From Chondrosia reniformis (Eukaryota; Porifera; Demospongiae; Chondrillida; Chondrillidae), in assembly GCA_947172415.1 (NCBI GenBank), contig OX359195.1, forward strand, positions 8,395,201-8,459,200: DNA of 64,000 nucleotides. The letters run 5' to 3'. Shown piece by piece: positions 55,201-64,000 of this stretch. The notes under the pieces are model-generated. The model did no database searches, was not told the DNA's origin, and was given only the letters and a program-made list of their open reading frames with translations. Made by a program: the position numbers and the translations under genes. Numbering within the stretch: position 1 is the stretch's first letter; each line of letters starts with the position of its first letter.

Positions 55201-55498
55201 ATTGGGGAGGACTTAGGACGAGATTTGTGGCTGGGATGGATGTACCTTGTGGCTCCTTGGGTTGGGGAGGACTTAGGACGAGATTTGTAGCTGGGATGGA
55301 TGTACCTTGTGGCTCCTTGGGTTGGGGAGGACTTAGGACGAGACTTGTAGTTGGGATGGATGGTGGCCGCTTGACTCCTAGATGGTGAGTCTCACCTGGT
55401 TTAGATGATGGTTCTGCTGGTGGGTTTGTGTTGTGTCCCTGTTCTTTCATCCTTTTAAACATTAGAAACTCCTGATACTCTTCTGGCGCAATATCCAT
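52237..55498 (-). CDS. Crypton-like tyrosine recombinase, distal intact copy
   Basis: DNA-cutting and rejoining enzyme of the tyrosine recombinase superfamily, probably the transposase of a Crypton-type element. Seven exons (54016-55498, 53857-53954, 53501-53712, 53267-53426, 52949-53185, 52695-52886, 52237-52632) sum to 2,778 nt (925 aa). An in-frame upstream ATG at 55558 would add 20 aa. Exon 1 holds seventeen 20-residue repeats (KEPQGTSIPATNLVLSPPQP) and an acidic stretch. Exons 2-3 look like a SAM-like core-binding domain. Catalytic candidates are Arg in FYTDLPPRRSKEYQSL (about 640-641), Arg764 in NTIRSSFVTN (the usual preceding His is Asn), His790 in SMKHNRKT and the nucleophile Tyr799 in LSEYDRRT. 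A ~125-residue C-terminal extension is unrecognised. No reverse transcriptase is present, arguing against DIRS/Ngaro. Confidence 0.82.
54343..55360 (-). repeat. 60-bp coding repeat in distal recombinase exon 1
   Basis: Seventeen 60-bp units, in frame throughout, encoding a proline-rich 20-residue repeat. The period of three keeps both strands open, which also gives long spurious ORFs on the plus strand. Confidence 0.95.
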
Positions 55499-55813
55499 GG
55501 TAGTCCTTTGTCTTTGAAGAAGTGAAAAGTTAAGGTGAGTCTGGTTTAACACTTTCATTTATATACTGAAACGTGCATAAAATTTATTCTGATGTAATAT
55601 TTCCTTATATGGGTGCATTTTGCCCCTGCTGTTGGTCAATTAACAAGATTGAGCAGACAAATTCCACTGTTGGGCTTCAATGAGTTCATTAATATGGGAG
55701 CAGTGTTAATTGTAAAGGAACCAGACAGCATTCAGATTCAGATTAACTGTATCCTAATACAATATTGGTTTAATTATCTAGTTATTATTATTGAGTCATT
55801 GGTCTAAAATTAA

Positions 55814-58117
55814 TTATGTCCTTCTTCTTTTGGAATGTAGAAGCTCTGGCCATGGTAGCTGAACTTCCCTGTCAAAGTTCTGGCCCCAATGCTCCCTAAA
55901 GTTAGTGAAGATGGAGTCCCGGAGTGTGGCTTGGCTCCAGGTAGCGTGGTTGTGAGGAAGCACAGTCCATGCAAGGGCTTGTATGAGTACATGAGACTTT
56001 CCCCAGGTGTGAACTGCAGTGGTTGAAAGGTAAGGCAGCCAAAAGGATTGTATTCCGTAGTGTATGGTCAGTTCCTTGGGAACTTCTGTTAGTTGAGCCC
56101 TTTCCTTGATGGTACAAAGTAGCTGCCCTTGTATGGTTCGAAAGCTTGCTAGGCAATGTGCTTCTGCAATATTCTCAACCTGTCTAAGATGTATCTGGCC
56201 CAAAGCACATTGCCTAGCAAGCTCTCGAATAGACTCCTCCAGGCCTCCCTGGTTGACAAAACGCCCTGTATTGATGCCATTATAATCGTCTGCGTTAAAG
56301 AATTCCAAGCGGCCTGCTGTCTCCCTCATGAGTAGATAATCGAAGGATGGCAAGTTATCCGCTTCCTCCTCAGAGATGGAGGAGGAAGCGTAGATGGTCA
56401 ACCTGCTTCCTGTTGGAATGAAGGAGCCAGGGGAACCTGCAATGAAGCAGCCCAGCCCAGCCCCTGGAATATTACTCTGTAGCACCATGATGTTGCCTTC
56501 AAATCTGTTTTGCCCGCCTTTGGCTACCTTTATGGTCCCAGCACTGGTGTCGATGCTCACCTCACGAGAGATTGCTAGGGACTGGCGTAGATTCCATGGG
56601 AGAAGCTGGGCTGGAACTGCTCCATTGCAGATACGATAGATACCAACAAGTTGTGACTGCGCCTGCGCAGCCACAACTTGGTAGGAGTGTGGGGCAGAGG
56701 CCTCTCCGGTGGTAGGGTGAGAAAGGCCAAGGCTCAAGAGAGCCTCCCCATTGCAGGTGGAGCTGCCATCTTCATGGACAAAGTCCACTGCAACGAGGAG
56801 ACGTCTCCCTGTCAGGTCCTTCTTCCCTGTGGTATGAATAACCACCTTCTTGGCACCTGCCAGGTGAGACCTTGCCTTTCTAAGGCATTCTACACCCATT
56901 TCAACCCTTCCATTCTGATGAATGTACATATGACCTACTTCTGGTGTATCATGGCCCCACTCCCGAAATGGTACACCTCTTGGAGTCTCCAGATCAGAGA
57001 GATTATGACCCTGGAGGAAGTCTCCCAACCCCCTGAAGGCTGAGGTGAGAATGAACCCCCCATCCCCATCCACATAGTTAAGTGCCCCAATTGGGTTAGA
57101 AGTGGCGAAAGTGGCTGTGAGCCCAACCTGGGACGGAGATAGGAGACTACTGTGGCTCACAGCTACACTGACGGCCGACCTCAATGTAGCAGTAGAGTGG
57201 CTGTGGGTTGGTAAATATCTAAGCAGTGCACTCTCCTCAGGTACTTGCTGGGCTAAGGTTGCCAATGCCTCCAGGTGTGTGGGACTTAGGTCAGTGTACT
57301 GAGTGTGGTCCAACTTAGTGAAAATTTGCACACTTCTACATGGTGGAGAACGCTGACTCAATGGTAGTCTGGAAGAGAGGGAGGCCAGCTCTCTTTGGCA
57401 GGCTGTGCAAGCATCATTTGCACATTGCTGAACCCTGCAGACATACCTGGTAAATTCTTCCTGAGAGGCCTTGTTGCAAAGTGCAGTTGTGACCTCTCCC
57501 AGTGGCACCCTTGCTGCATTGGCAAGTGCCAGTATGTACTTGCCAATGCGGTACTCTGCCCTCAAAGCAGTCAAGGTATTGGCCCTCCTCCACTGCATTA
57601 TTTGGCTGAGGTGTTTTTCCCAATCTGGAGATGGTGCAGATGCATCCATTTCAGCCAAATCTTTAATAGTTTCTTCTCTTGTTGTTAGGATTGATTTTAG
57701 GATGTCTGCTGTAATAGAAGGCCCACCATACGTAATTAATCCAGATGTTGAGTGAGGGAGTCCTTCGAAGGAGCACACCCCAGGGTGCTGCTCCGTCCTG
57801 TACCAGTTTGCCCGGTACTCATAGACTGTCCTTGTAGGACAGGACGATCTTTCAGGTGATGGGCTCAGGATGGCCTGGGGTGTCTCCAAATGAGTACATG
57901 TGGAGGATAACTGACTTACTGCCTGGGGTGGTTGAGTCACATCCTCGGGTGGTTGAGTCACATCCTCAGGTGGTTGAGTCACATCCTCGGGTGGTTGAGT
58001 CACATCCTCGGGTGGTTGAGTCACATCCTCGGGTGGTTGAGTTACAGCCTGGGATGGTTGAGTCACATCCTGGGGTGACCCTGGAAGAGGGAAGACTACT
58101 GTGATTGTCCCTTCCAT
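55814..58117 (-). CDS. SET-domain-like protein adjacent to the recombinase
   Basis: Long single ORF (767 aa from ATG 58117) directly upstream of, and co-oriented with, the recombinase; 256 bp separate its stop from the recombinase first ATG. The N-terminus has six DVTQPPE heptapeptides. The C-terminal third has features of a SET lysine-methyltransferase fold: NIMVLQSNIPGAGLGCF (about 56450-56510) and IPTGSRLTIYA, then GRFVNQGG (about 56245-56270) at the place of the RFxNHS motif, and KELTIHYGIQSFW (about 56030-56070), resembling the terminal ELTxxYGxxYW. The His of NH is Gln, so activity is uncertain. The frame continues upstream of 58117 to about 58280 through LRALEALVTRHSPIDGDYEA. A 45-nt in-frame intron (58098-58142, GTAAGT...CACAG) may be spliced, so the true start could lie upstream. 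Confidence 0.65.
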   Translation of the reverse strand: MEGTITVVFPLPGSPQDVTQPSQAVTQPPEDVTQPPEDVTQPPEDVTQPPEDVTQPPEDVTQPPQAVSQLSSTCTHLETPQAILSPSPERSSCPTRTVYEYRANWYRTEQHPGVCSFEGLPHSTSGLITYGGPSITADILKSILTTREETIKDLAEMDASAPSPDWEKHLSQIMQWRRANTLTALRAEYRIGKYILALANAARVPLGEVTTALCNKASQEEFTRYVCRVQQCANDACTACQRELASLSSRLPLSQRSPPCRSVQIFTKLDHTQYTDLSPTHLEALATLAQQVPEESALLRYLPTHSHSTATLRSAVSVAVSHSSLLSPSQVGLTATFATSNPIGALNYVDGDGGFILTSAFRGLGDFLQGHNLSDLETPRGVPFREWGHDTPEVGHMYIHQNGRVEMGVECLRKARSHLAGAKKVVIHTTGKKDLTGRRLLVAVDFVHEDGSSTCNGEALLSLGLSHPTTGEASAPHSYQVVAAQAQSQLVGIYRICNGAVPAQLLPWNLRQSLAISREVSIDTSAGTIKVAKGGQNRFEGNIMVLQSNIPGAGLGCFIAGSPGSFIPTGSRLTIYASSSISEEEADNLPSFDYLLMRETAGRLEFFNADDYNGINTGRFVNQGGLEESIRELARQCALGQIHLRQVENIAEAHCLASFRTIQGQLLCTIKERAQLTEVPKELTIHYGIQSFWLPYLSTTAVHTWGKSHVLIQALAWTVLPHNHATWSQATLRDSIFTNFREHWGQNFDREVQLPWPELLHSKRRRT

Positions 58118-58269
58118 TTTAATAAAATCACTCCAAGACTTACCAAGGAAAAGCTGTTCAGCTTGACAAAGCAATAAGAAGACAGCCTCATAGTCCCCAT
58201 CTATAGGGCTATGTCTTGTGACTAAAGCCTCCAGAGCACGAAGCTTGTCGCAGCACTGTTGTATTCCTA

Positions 58270-59118
58270 CATTGTTGGTTTGTTAATATGTAATTACTTA
58301 TGTATATATTTATTAACATACATTCTTTTTTCAATTTAGGTTTTGTGGCCAAACAGCTAAGGATGAGCTATTATTAATTTAAATTTTATGTAATTACTTA
58401 TGTATATATTTATTAACATTCATTCTTTTTTCAATTTAGGTTTTGTGGCCAAACAGCTAAGGATGAACTATTATTAATTTAATTTTTTTATTGTAAATAT
58501 ACTAATAATTATTATGGCTTCGTATATGCATTGCAAAAATGGATGTGCGGGCGATAAAAACATGGTGTTCCGTATCTAAAATCCGGAAGTGACTTAAAAG
58601 TATTTAGCCATTAACTTATCTGTTTTTCAGTACGCAAGAGGCCAAACATTTACATAGGACTATTATATACAGCTCCAGCTTATTAATTTTGTAGTTTTAT
58701 GTCTGTAAAATAGCAGTTGAAATGACACTAATTATATAATAAAATTACAACGTGTCTTGGATTTTCTCGGATACTGCGTATATTACCATTACAATCGCCC
58801 TAATGAAAAATAAACTAAATCTGCTCAAGAAACTAACCAGACATAACTGAGAAACACTATTGATACTTGTGAACTAATAGAAGACTCTTGAAAAACGTCG
58901 AAAGAATGATGCAATCGCAAACAAACTACGCATTTCAGATACATAGGCTACATTAAGTTATAGTCGGCCAAATGCAACCATTGAACAATTAAAGCAGGCT
59001 TAGCACACAAACCCACGTCTTACACATAAAGTAAAAGTGAAATATTGGCTGTAAATTAAATTTTTGTACCAAAACCATTCAATGAACAGGACGGTCGTAC
59101 ATATTAATCACTAAAAAA
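58270..59118. other. AT-rich spacer of the subtelomeric block, distal copy
   Basis: No gene seen. It contains a tandem duplication of ~85 bp (58290-58375 and 58388-58470). Otherwise it matches the proximal spacer nearly base for base, with a small insertion near 59050. Confidence 0.7.
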
Positions 59119-59119
59119 G

Positions 59120-61042
59120 CCAGGGGCCCACAAATCACACCCGTGCCTATTTGGCACCCATGCCACCCCTTCAAAATGGGCATCATTGGAAAGAGCTCCT
59201 CGAGAGCTTTCGATTGATGCCCATTTTGCCCTGCTACATCCCTTCCTCACGGGAGTGGGGGGAGGGATGTAGCAAAAAAGATATACAGGCTCGCCAAGAA
59301 AAGGCAATTAGTGGAAACATTTTCCTGAGAAACTCCCCCACGCTAGCATGCTGAAACCTTGTCAGTCCATCGTTTGGATCAGGACTCAACCATTTCAAGT
59401 CCTAGGTCCATTTTGTGGAGCCTGTCAATTTTTTTGAGCCCCTCGGAATGGAAGACCCCCTGTTCAGCTATGCCAGGGGCCCACAAATCACACCCGTGCC
59501 TATTTGGCACCCATGCCACCCCTTCAAAATGGGCATCATTGGAAAGAGCTCCTCGAGAGCTTTCGATTGATGCCCATTTTGCCCTGCTACATCCCTTCCT
59601 CACGGGAGTGGGGGGAGGGATGTAGCAAAAAAGATATACAGGCTCGCCAAGAAAAGGCAATTAGTGGAAACATTTTCCTGAGAAACTCCCCCACGCTAGC
59701 ATGCTGAAACCTTGTCAGTCCATCGTTTGGATCAGGACTCAACCATTTCAAGTCCTAGGTCCATTTTGTGGAGCCTGTCAATTTTTTTGAGCCCCTCGGA
59801 ATGGAAGACCCCCTGTTCAGCTATGCCAGGGGCCCACAAATCACACCCGTGCCTATTTGGCACCCATGCCACCCCTTCAAAATGGGCATCATTGGAAAGA
59901 GCTCCTCGAGAGCTTTCGATTGATGCCCATTTTGCCCTGCTACATCCCTTCCTCACGGGAGTGGGGGGAGGGATGTAGCAAAAAAGATATACAGGCTCGC
60001 CAAGAAAAGGCAATTAGTGGAAACATTTTCCTGAGAAACTCCCCCACGCTAGCATGCTGAAACCTTGTCAGTCCATCGTTTGGATCAGGACTCAACCATT
60101 TCAAGTCCTAGGTCCATTTTGTGGAGCCTGTCAATTTTTTTGAGCCCCTCGGAATGGAAGACCCCCTGTTCAGCTATGCCAGGGGCCCACAAATCACACC
60201 CGTGCCTATTTGGCACCCATGCCACCCCTTCAAAATGGGCATCATTGGAAAGAGCTCCTCGAGAGCTTTCGATTGATGCCCATTTTGCCCTGCTACATCC
60301 CTTCCTCACGGGAGTGGGGGGAGGGATGTAGCAAAAAAGATATACAGGCTCGCCAAGAAAAGGCAATTAGTGGAAACATTTTCCTGAGAAACTCCCCCAC
60401 GCTAGCATGCTGAAACCTTGTCAGTCCATCGTTTGGATCAGGACTCAACCATTTCAAGTCCTAGGTCCATTTTGTGGAGCCTGTCAATTTTTTTGAGCCC
60501 CTCGGAATGGAAGACCCCCTGTTCAGCTATGCCAGGGGCCCACAAATCACACCCGTGCCTATTTGGCACCCATGCCACCCCTTCAAAATGGGCATCATTG
60601 GAAAGAGCTCCTCGAGAGCTTTCGATTGATGCCCATTTTGCCCTGCTACATCCCTTCCTCACGGGAGTGGGGGGAGGGATGTAGCAAAAAAGATATACAG
60701 GCTCGCCAAGAAAAGGCAATTAGTGGAAACATTTTCCTGAGAAACTCCCCCACGCTAGCATGCTGAAACCTTGTCAGTCCATCGTTTGGATCAGGACTCA
60801 ACCATTTCAAGTCCTAGGTCCATTTTGTGGAGCCTGTCAATTTTTTTGAGCCCCTCGGAATGGAAGACCCCCTGTTCAGCTATGCCAGGGGCCCACAAAT
60901 CACACCCGTGCCTATTTGGCACCCATGCCACCCCTTCAAAATGGGCATCATTGGAAAGAGCTCCTCGAGAGCTTTCGATTGATGCCCATTTTGCCCTGCT
61001 ACATCCCTTCCTCACGGGAGTGGGGGGAGGGATGTAGCAAAA
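59120..61042. repeat. 353-bp satellite, distal array (5.4 units)
   Basis: Units start at 59120, 59473, 59826, 60179, 60532 and 60885. Units are almost identical, and all read CCTGAGAAACTC rather than the proximal CCTGACAAACTC. The same two hairpins as in the proximal array are present. Confidence 0.95.
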
Positions 61043-62195
61043 ATTTTAGTCTATATGATATGTTATGGTTTACTTCTATTGCTAATTTGCGTGGGTATTT
61101 GCGGTTTAGGAATTAAGTTATTCATTTATATTTTATTGAACTTTTTTATAGCGTATGCAGGAACAATTAATTGAGCATGTAGTTTAAAGCTAGTGACAAG
61201 TGTTCCTTAGTGATTGAGGAAATTTAAAGCTCTCTTTTTTCTGTTAGTGGTGTTCTTTTAGCTCTTAGTTGAGACCTAAAAATTGGAAAATTTCGAAAAG
61301 TATATCTTTACTTGTGGAAGTCGTATCGACTCCAAATAAACTTTATTGGGCATACTTTTGGAGTAAGAATGATGAGCTAAAAAACTAGAAGTGTATAGCT
61401 TTGGGAAAGGCATAAAACACATGGGGTGTTTTTGAAATTTTGAATTTACCGCAGTTTTGAACAGGAGCCCTGTTCAAGCCTATACTTTAAGTATTGTTGC
61501 GGTTAGATATTTTGCTAGGAATGCATGTTATAACTGCAGCAAACAATGACTAGGAACAGTATTACATTATATATCCATAATTCAATGCTTGGTACGGGTG
61601 TGACAGGAATATTAGACTCGTTACCCTTTTCTATCCAAAGAAACATGCTTTCCAAGGTGGCCTACTCGGAAGAGGACATAAAAGGGTATCGATAAAGGCC
61701 GTGTTGAAGTATTTCCATTCCGATGAACGTATCGTTCCTAGTACAGGCCTAACCAAGCTAAATATACGTAATTCATCGATCTTATTTGTAAAAAGAACGT
61801 TTAATTCTACGATTCCTTTAAAATAATAAGTACGTATATATATATATATATTATATATCACTTCCGTGTGGGGATTGCGCAACAGAAGTAGTCACGAGAA
61901 TGGCGGGAACTAAAGAAAGGAGAGGTGTGAACGGCAGCTGGAGCTTGTTAAATGTAAGTTATAGCAACTATAATCCACAATATTTGCCTTGATTATGATT
62001 TTTTAGCAACCCTAAATTCTATAGATCGATAGATTTGGGTTGATTTACTAATTTTTTTACATTATTGGGATAAATTTGGCCTCAAACTAATTATTATGTT
62101 TTTCATTTGTACTTAATTTTAAAAACAAGTAAAGGTATAAAAGGATTAAAAAGGGTTAATTATTTGTACTATTACCGTTTAAAATTCAGGATTAA
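61043..62195. other. unique subtelomeric segment, distal copy
   Basis: Nearly identical to 50048-51188, with small changes: a longer TATATATA run near 61835 and an extra TTTTTTACATTA near 62053. It is the last non-telomeric sequence of the chromosome end. Confidence 0.85.
61900..61953 (+). CDS. orphan first exon pointing at telomere, distal copy
   Basis: Identical 18-codon frame and GTAAGT donor as at 50903-50956, now about 240 bp from the terminal telomere. The start, frame and splice donor are all conserved between the two copies. Transcription from here would run straight into TTAGGG repeats and could give a UUAGGG-containing RNA. Confidence 0.4.
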
Positions 62196-64000
62196 TTAGG
62201 GTTAGGGTTAGGGTTAGGGTTAGGGTTTGGGTTAGGGTTAGGGTTAGGGTTAGGGTTAGGGTTAGGGTTAGGGTTAGGGTTAGGGTTAGGGTTAGGGTTA
62301 GGGTTAGGGTTAGGGTTAGGGTTAGGGTTAGGGTTAGGGTTAGGGTTAGGGTTAGGGTTAGGGTTAGGGTTAGGGTTAGGGTTAGGGTTAGGGTTAGGGT
62401 TAGGGTTAGGGTTAGGGTTAGGGTTAGGGTTAGGGTTAGGGTTAGGGTTAGGGTTAGGGTTAGGGTTAGGGTTAGGGTTAGGGTTAGGGTTAGGGTTAGG
62501 GTTAGGGTTAGGGTTAGGGTTAGGGTTAGGGTTAGGGTTAGGGTTAGGGTTAGGGTTAGGGTTAGGGTTAGGGTTAGGGTTAGGGTTAGGGTTAGGGTTA
62601 GGGTTAGGGTTAGGGTTAGGGTTAGGGTTAGGGTTAGGGTTAGGGTTAGGGTTAGGGTTAGGGTTAGGGTTAGGGTTAGGGTTAGGGTTAGGGTTAGGGT
62701 TAGGGTTAGGGTTAGGGTTAGGGTTAGGGTTAGGGTTAGGGTTAGGGTTAGGGTTAGGGTTAGGGTTAGGGTTAGGGTTAGGGTTAGGGTTAGGGTTAGG
62801 GTTAGGGTTAGGGTTAGGGTTAGGGTTAGGGTTAGGGTTAGGGTTAGGGTTAGGGTTAGGGTTAGGGTTAGGGTTAGGGTTAGGGTTAGGGTTAGGGTTA
62901 GGGTTAGGGTTAGGGTTAGGGTTAGGGTTAGGGTTAGGGTTAGGGTTAGGGTTAGGGTTAGGGTTAGGGTTAGGGTTAGGGTTAGGGTTAGGGTTAGGGT
63001 TAGGGTTAGGGTTAGGGTTAGGGTTAGGGTTAGGGTTAGGGTTAGGGTTAGGGTTAGGGTTAGGGTTAGGGTTAGGGTTAGGGTTAGGGTTAGGGTTAGG
63101 GTTAGGGTTAGGGTTAGGGTTAGGGTTAGGGTTAGGGTTAGGGTTAGGGTTAGGGTTAGGGTTAGGGTTAGGGTTAGGGTTAGGGTTAGGGTTAGGGTTA
63201 GGGTTAGGGTTAGGGTTAGGGTTAGGGTTAGGGTTAGGGTTAGGGTTAGGGTTAGGGTTAGGGTTAGGGTTAGGGTTAGGGTTAGGGTTAGGGTTAGGGT
63301 TAGGGTTAGGGTTAGGGTTAGGGTTAGGGTTAGGGTTAGGGTTAGGGTTAGGGTTAGGGTTAGGGTTAGGGTTAGGGTTAGGGTTAGGGTTAGGGTTAGG
63401 GTTAGGGTTAGGGTTAGGGTTAGGGTTAGGGTTAGGGTTAGGGTTAGGGTTAGGGTTAGGGTTAGGGTTAGGGTTAGGGTTAGGGTTAGGGTTAGGGTTA
63501 GGGTTAGGGTTAGGGTTAGGGTTAGGGTTAGGGTTAGGGTTAGGGTTAGGGTTAGGGTTAGGGTTAGGGTTAGGGTTAGGGTTAGGGTTAGGGTTAGGGT
63601 TAGGGTTAGGGTTAGGGTTAGGGTTAGGGTTAGGGTTAGGGTTAGGGTTAGGGTTAGGGTTAGGGTTAGGGTTAGGGTTAGGGTTAGGGTTAGGGTTAGG
63701 GTTAGGGTTAGGGTTAGGGTTAGGGTTAGGGTTAGGGTTAGGGTTAGGGTTAGGGTTAGGGTTAGGGTTAGGGTTAGGGTTAGGGTTAGGGTTAGGGTTA
63801 GGGTTAGGGTTAGGGTTAGGGTTAGGGTTAGGGTTAGGGTTAGGGTTAGGGTTAGGGTTAGGGTTAGGGTTAGGGTTAGGGTTAGGGTTAGGGTTAGGGT
63901 TAGGGTTAGGGTTAGGGTTAGGGTTAGGGTTAGGGTTAGGGTTAGGGTTAGGGTTAGGGTTAGGGTTAGGGTTAGGGTTAGGGTTAGGGTTAGGGTTAGG
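62196..64000. repeat. terminal telomere (TTAGGG)n
   Basis: About 300 uninterrupted TTAGGG units run to the end of the window. One variant TTTGGG is near the proximal end (about 62225). The G-rich strand runs 5' to 3' towards the window end, the orientation expected of a right chromosome end. Confidence 0.98.

Noticed and set aside
54357-55388. 343-codon plus-strand ORF of repeated GWGGLRTRFVAGMDVPCGSL
   Set aside because: It is antisense to the 60-bp coding repeat of the recombinase. A period divisible by three keeps the opposite strand open by chance, and no start or splice context supports it.
56014-58035. The gap in the proximal SET-like gene as a retro-processed intron
   Set aside because: The right side ends in CTGCAG like an acceptor, but the left side has GATGTG rather than a GT donor, and the interval is one uninterrupted ORF in the distal copy. 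A microhomology deletion is simpler.
48826-61116. Repeated 67-93 codon ORFs in the 353-bp satellite
   Set aside because: They recur identically in every unit on both strands, have no relation to known proteins and are disrupted at array ends; the tandem repeat explains them.

Overview
The window is nuclear DNA from an animal and ends at a chromosome tip. The last 1.8 kb is an uninterrupted TTAGGG array. The genes encode a KIF13-type kinesin with an FHA domain and a C-terminal CAP-Gly, a two-domain mRNA capping enzyme, an axonemal dynein light intermediate chain, a phosphagen-kinase-fold protein, DDX54, SEC24C/D, an FKBP11-like isomerase and the Elongator subunit ELP6. Introns are very short (about 45-150 bp) unless they carry minisatellites, and genes are packed with tiny gaps. 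This gene density, GGGCGTGG-rich introns and satellite-rich flanks suggest a sponge, probably a demosponge. That identification is an inference. The exon models were read by eye. Four (kinesin, FKBP, dynein chain, phosphagen kinase) and the tyrosine-recombinase gene sum to exact multiples of three.

Region 1 (1-10.8 kb) is a ~169-bp satellite organised in a ~5.6-5.75 kb higher-order repeat. Each higher-order unit carries a nearly identical ~1.2 kb non-satellite core. A 199-bp inverted-repeat element with a hammerhead-ribozyme-like core follows. Region 2 (11.3-42.7 kb) is genic: KIF13 (+), ELP6 (-), FKBP11-like (+), RNGTT (-). A segmental duplication of the KIF13 3' end through RNGTT comes next (24.76-29.57 kb). 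In it the KIF13, ELP6 and FKBP copies are broken and the second RNGTT copy is intact. A LINE reverse-transcriptase fragment sits exactly at the junction. DNALI1 (-) and a phosphagen-kinase-like gene (+) then share an 81-bp promoter containing a perfect RFX X-box, followed by DDX54 (-) and SEC24 (-).

Region 3 (42.7-64 kb) is subtelomeric. It holds an inverted repeat, telomere-variant repeats and two copies of one subtelomeric block. Each block contains, on the minus strand, a SET-domain-like gene followed by a Crypton-like tyrosine recombinase gene, then a 353-bp satellite, an orphan first exon, and TTAGGG repeats. The distal copy (52.2-62.2 kb) is intact in reading frame. The proximal copy (45.2-51.3 kb) has lost the recombinase catalytic exons, has a nonsense codon and lacks most of the SET ORF. 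Except for one inverted stretch, all internal TTAGGG tracts point the same way as the true telomere, as if chromosome ends had been joined one onto another.

The most noteworthy observations are these: the telomere-bracketed recombinase + SET module; an RFX X-box shared by an axonemal dynein gene and a phosphagen-kinase fold that has lost its nucleotide-binding arginines; one capping-enzyme copy with the catalytic Cys replaced by Gly; nineteen tandem splice acceptors in a SEC24 intron; and a recurring palindrome, GTTRCCATGGYAAC, in short introns of unrelated genes.
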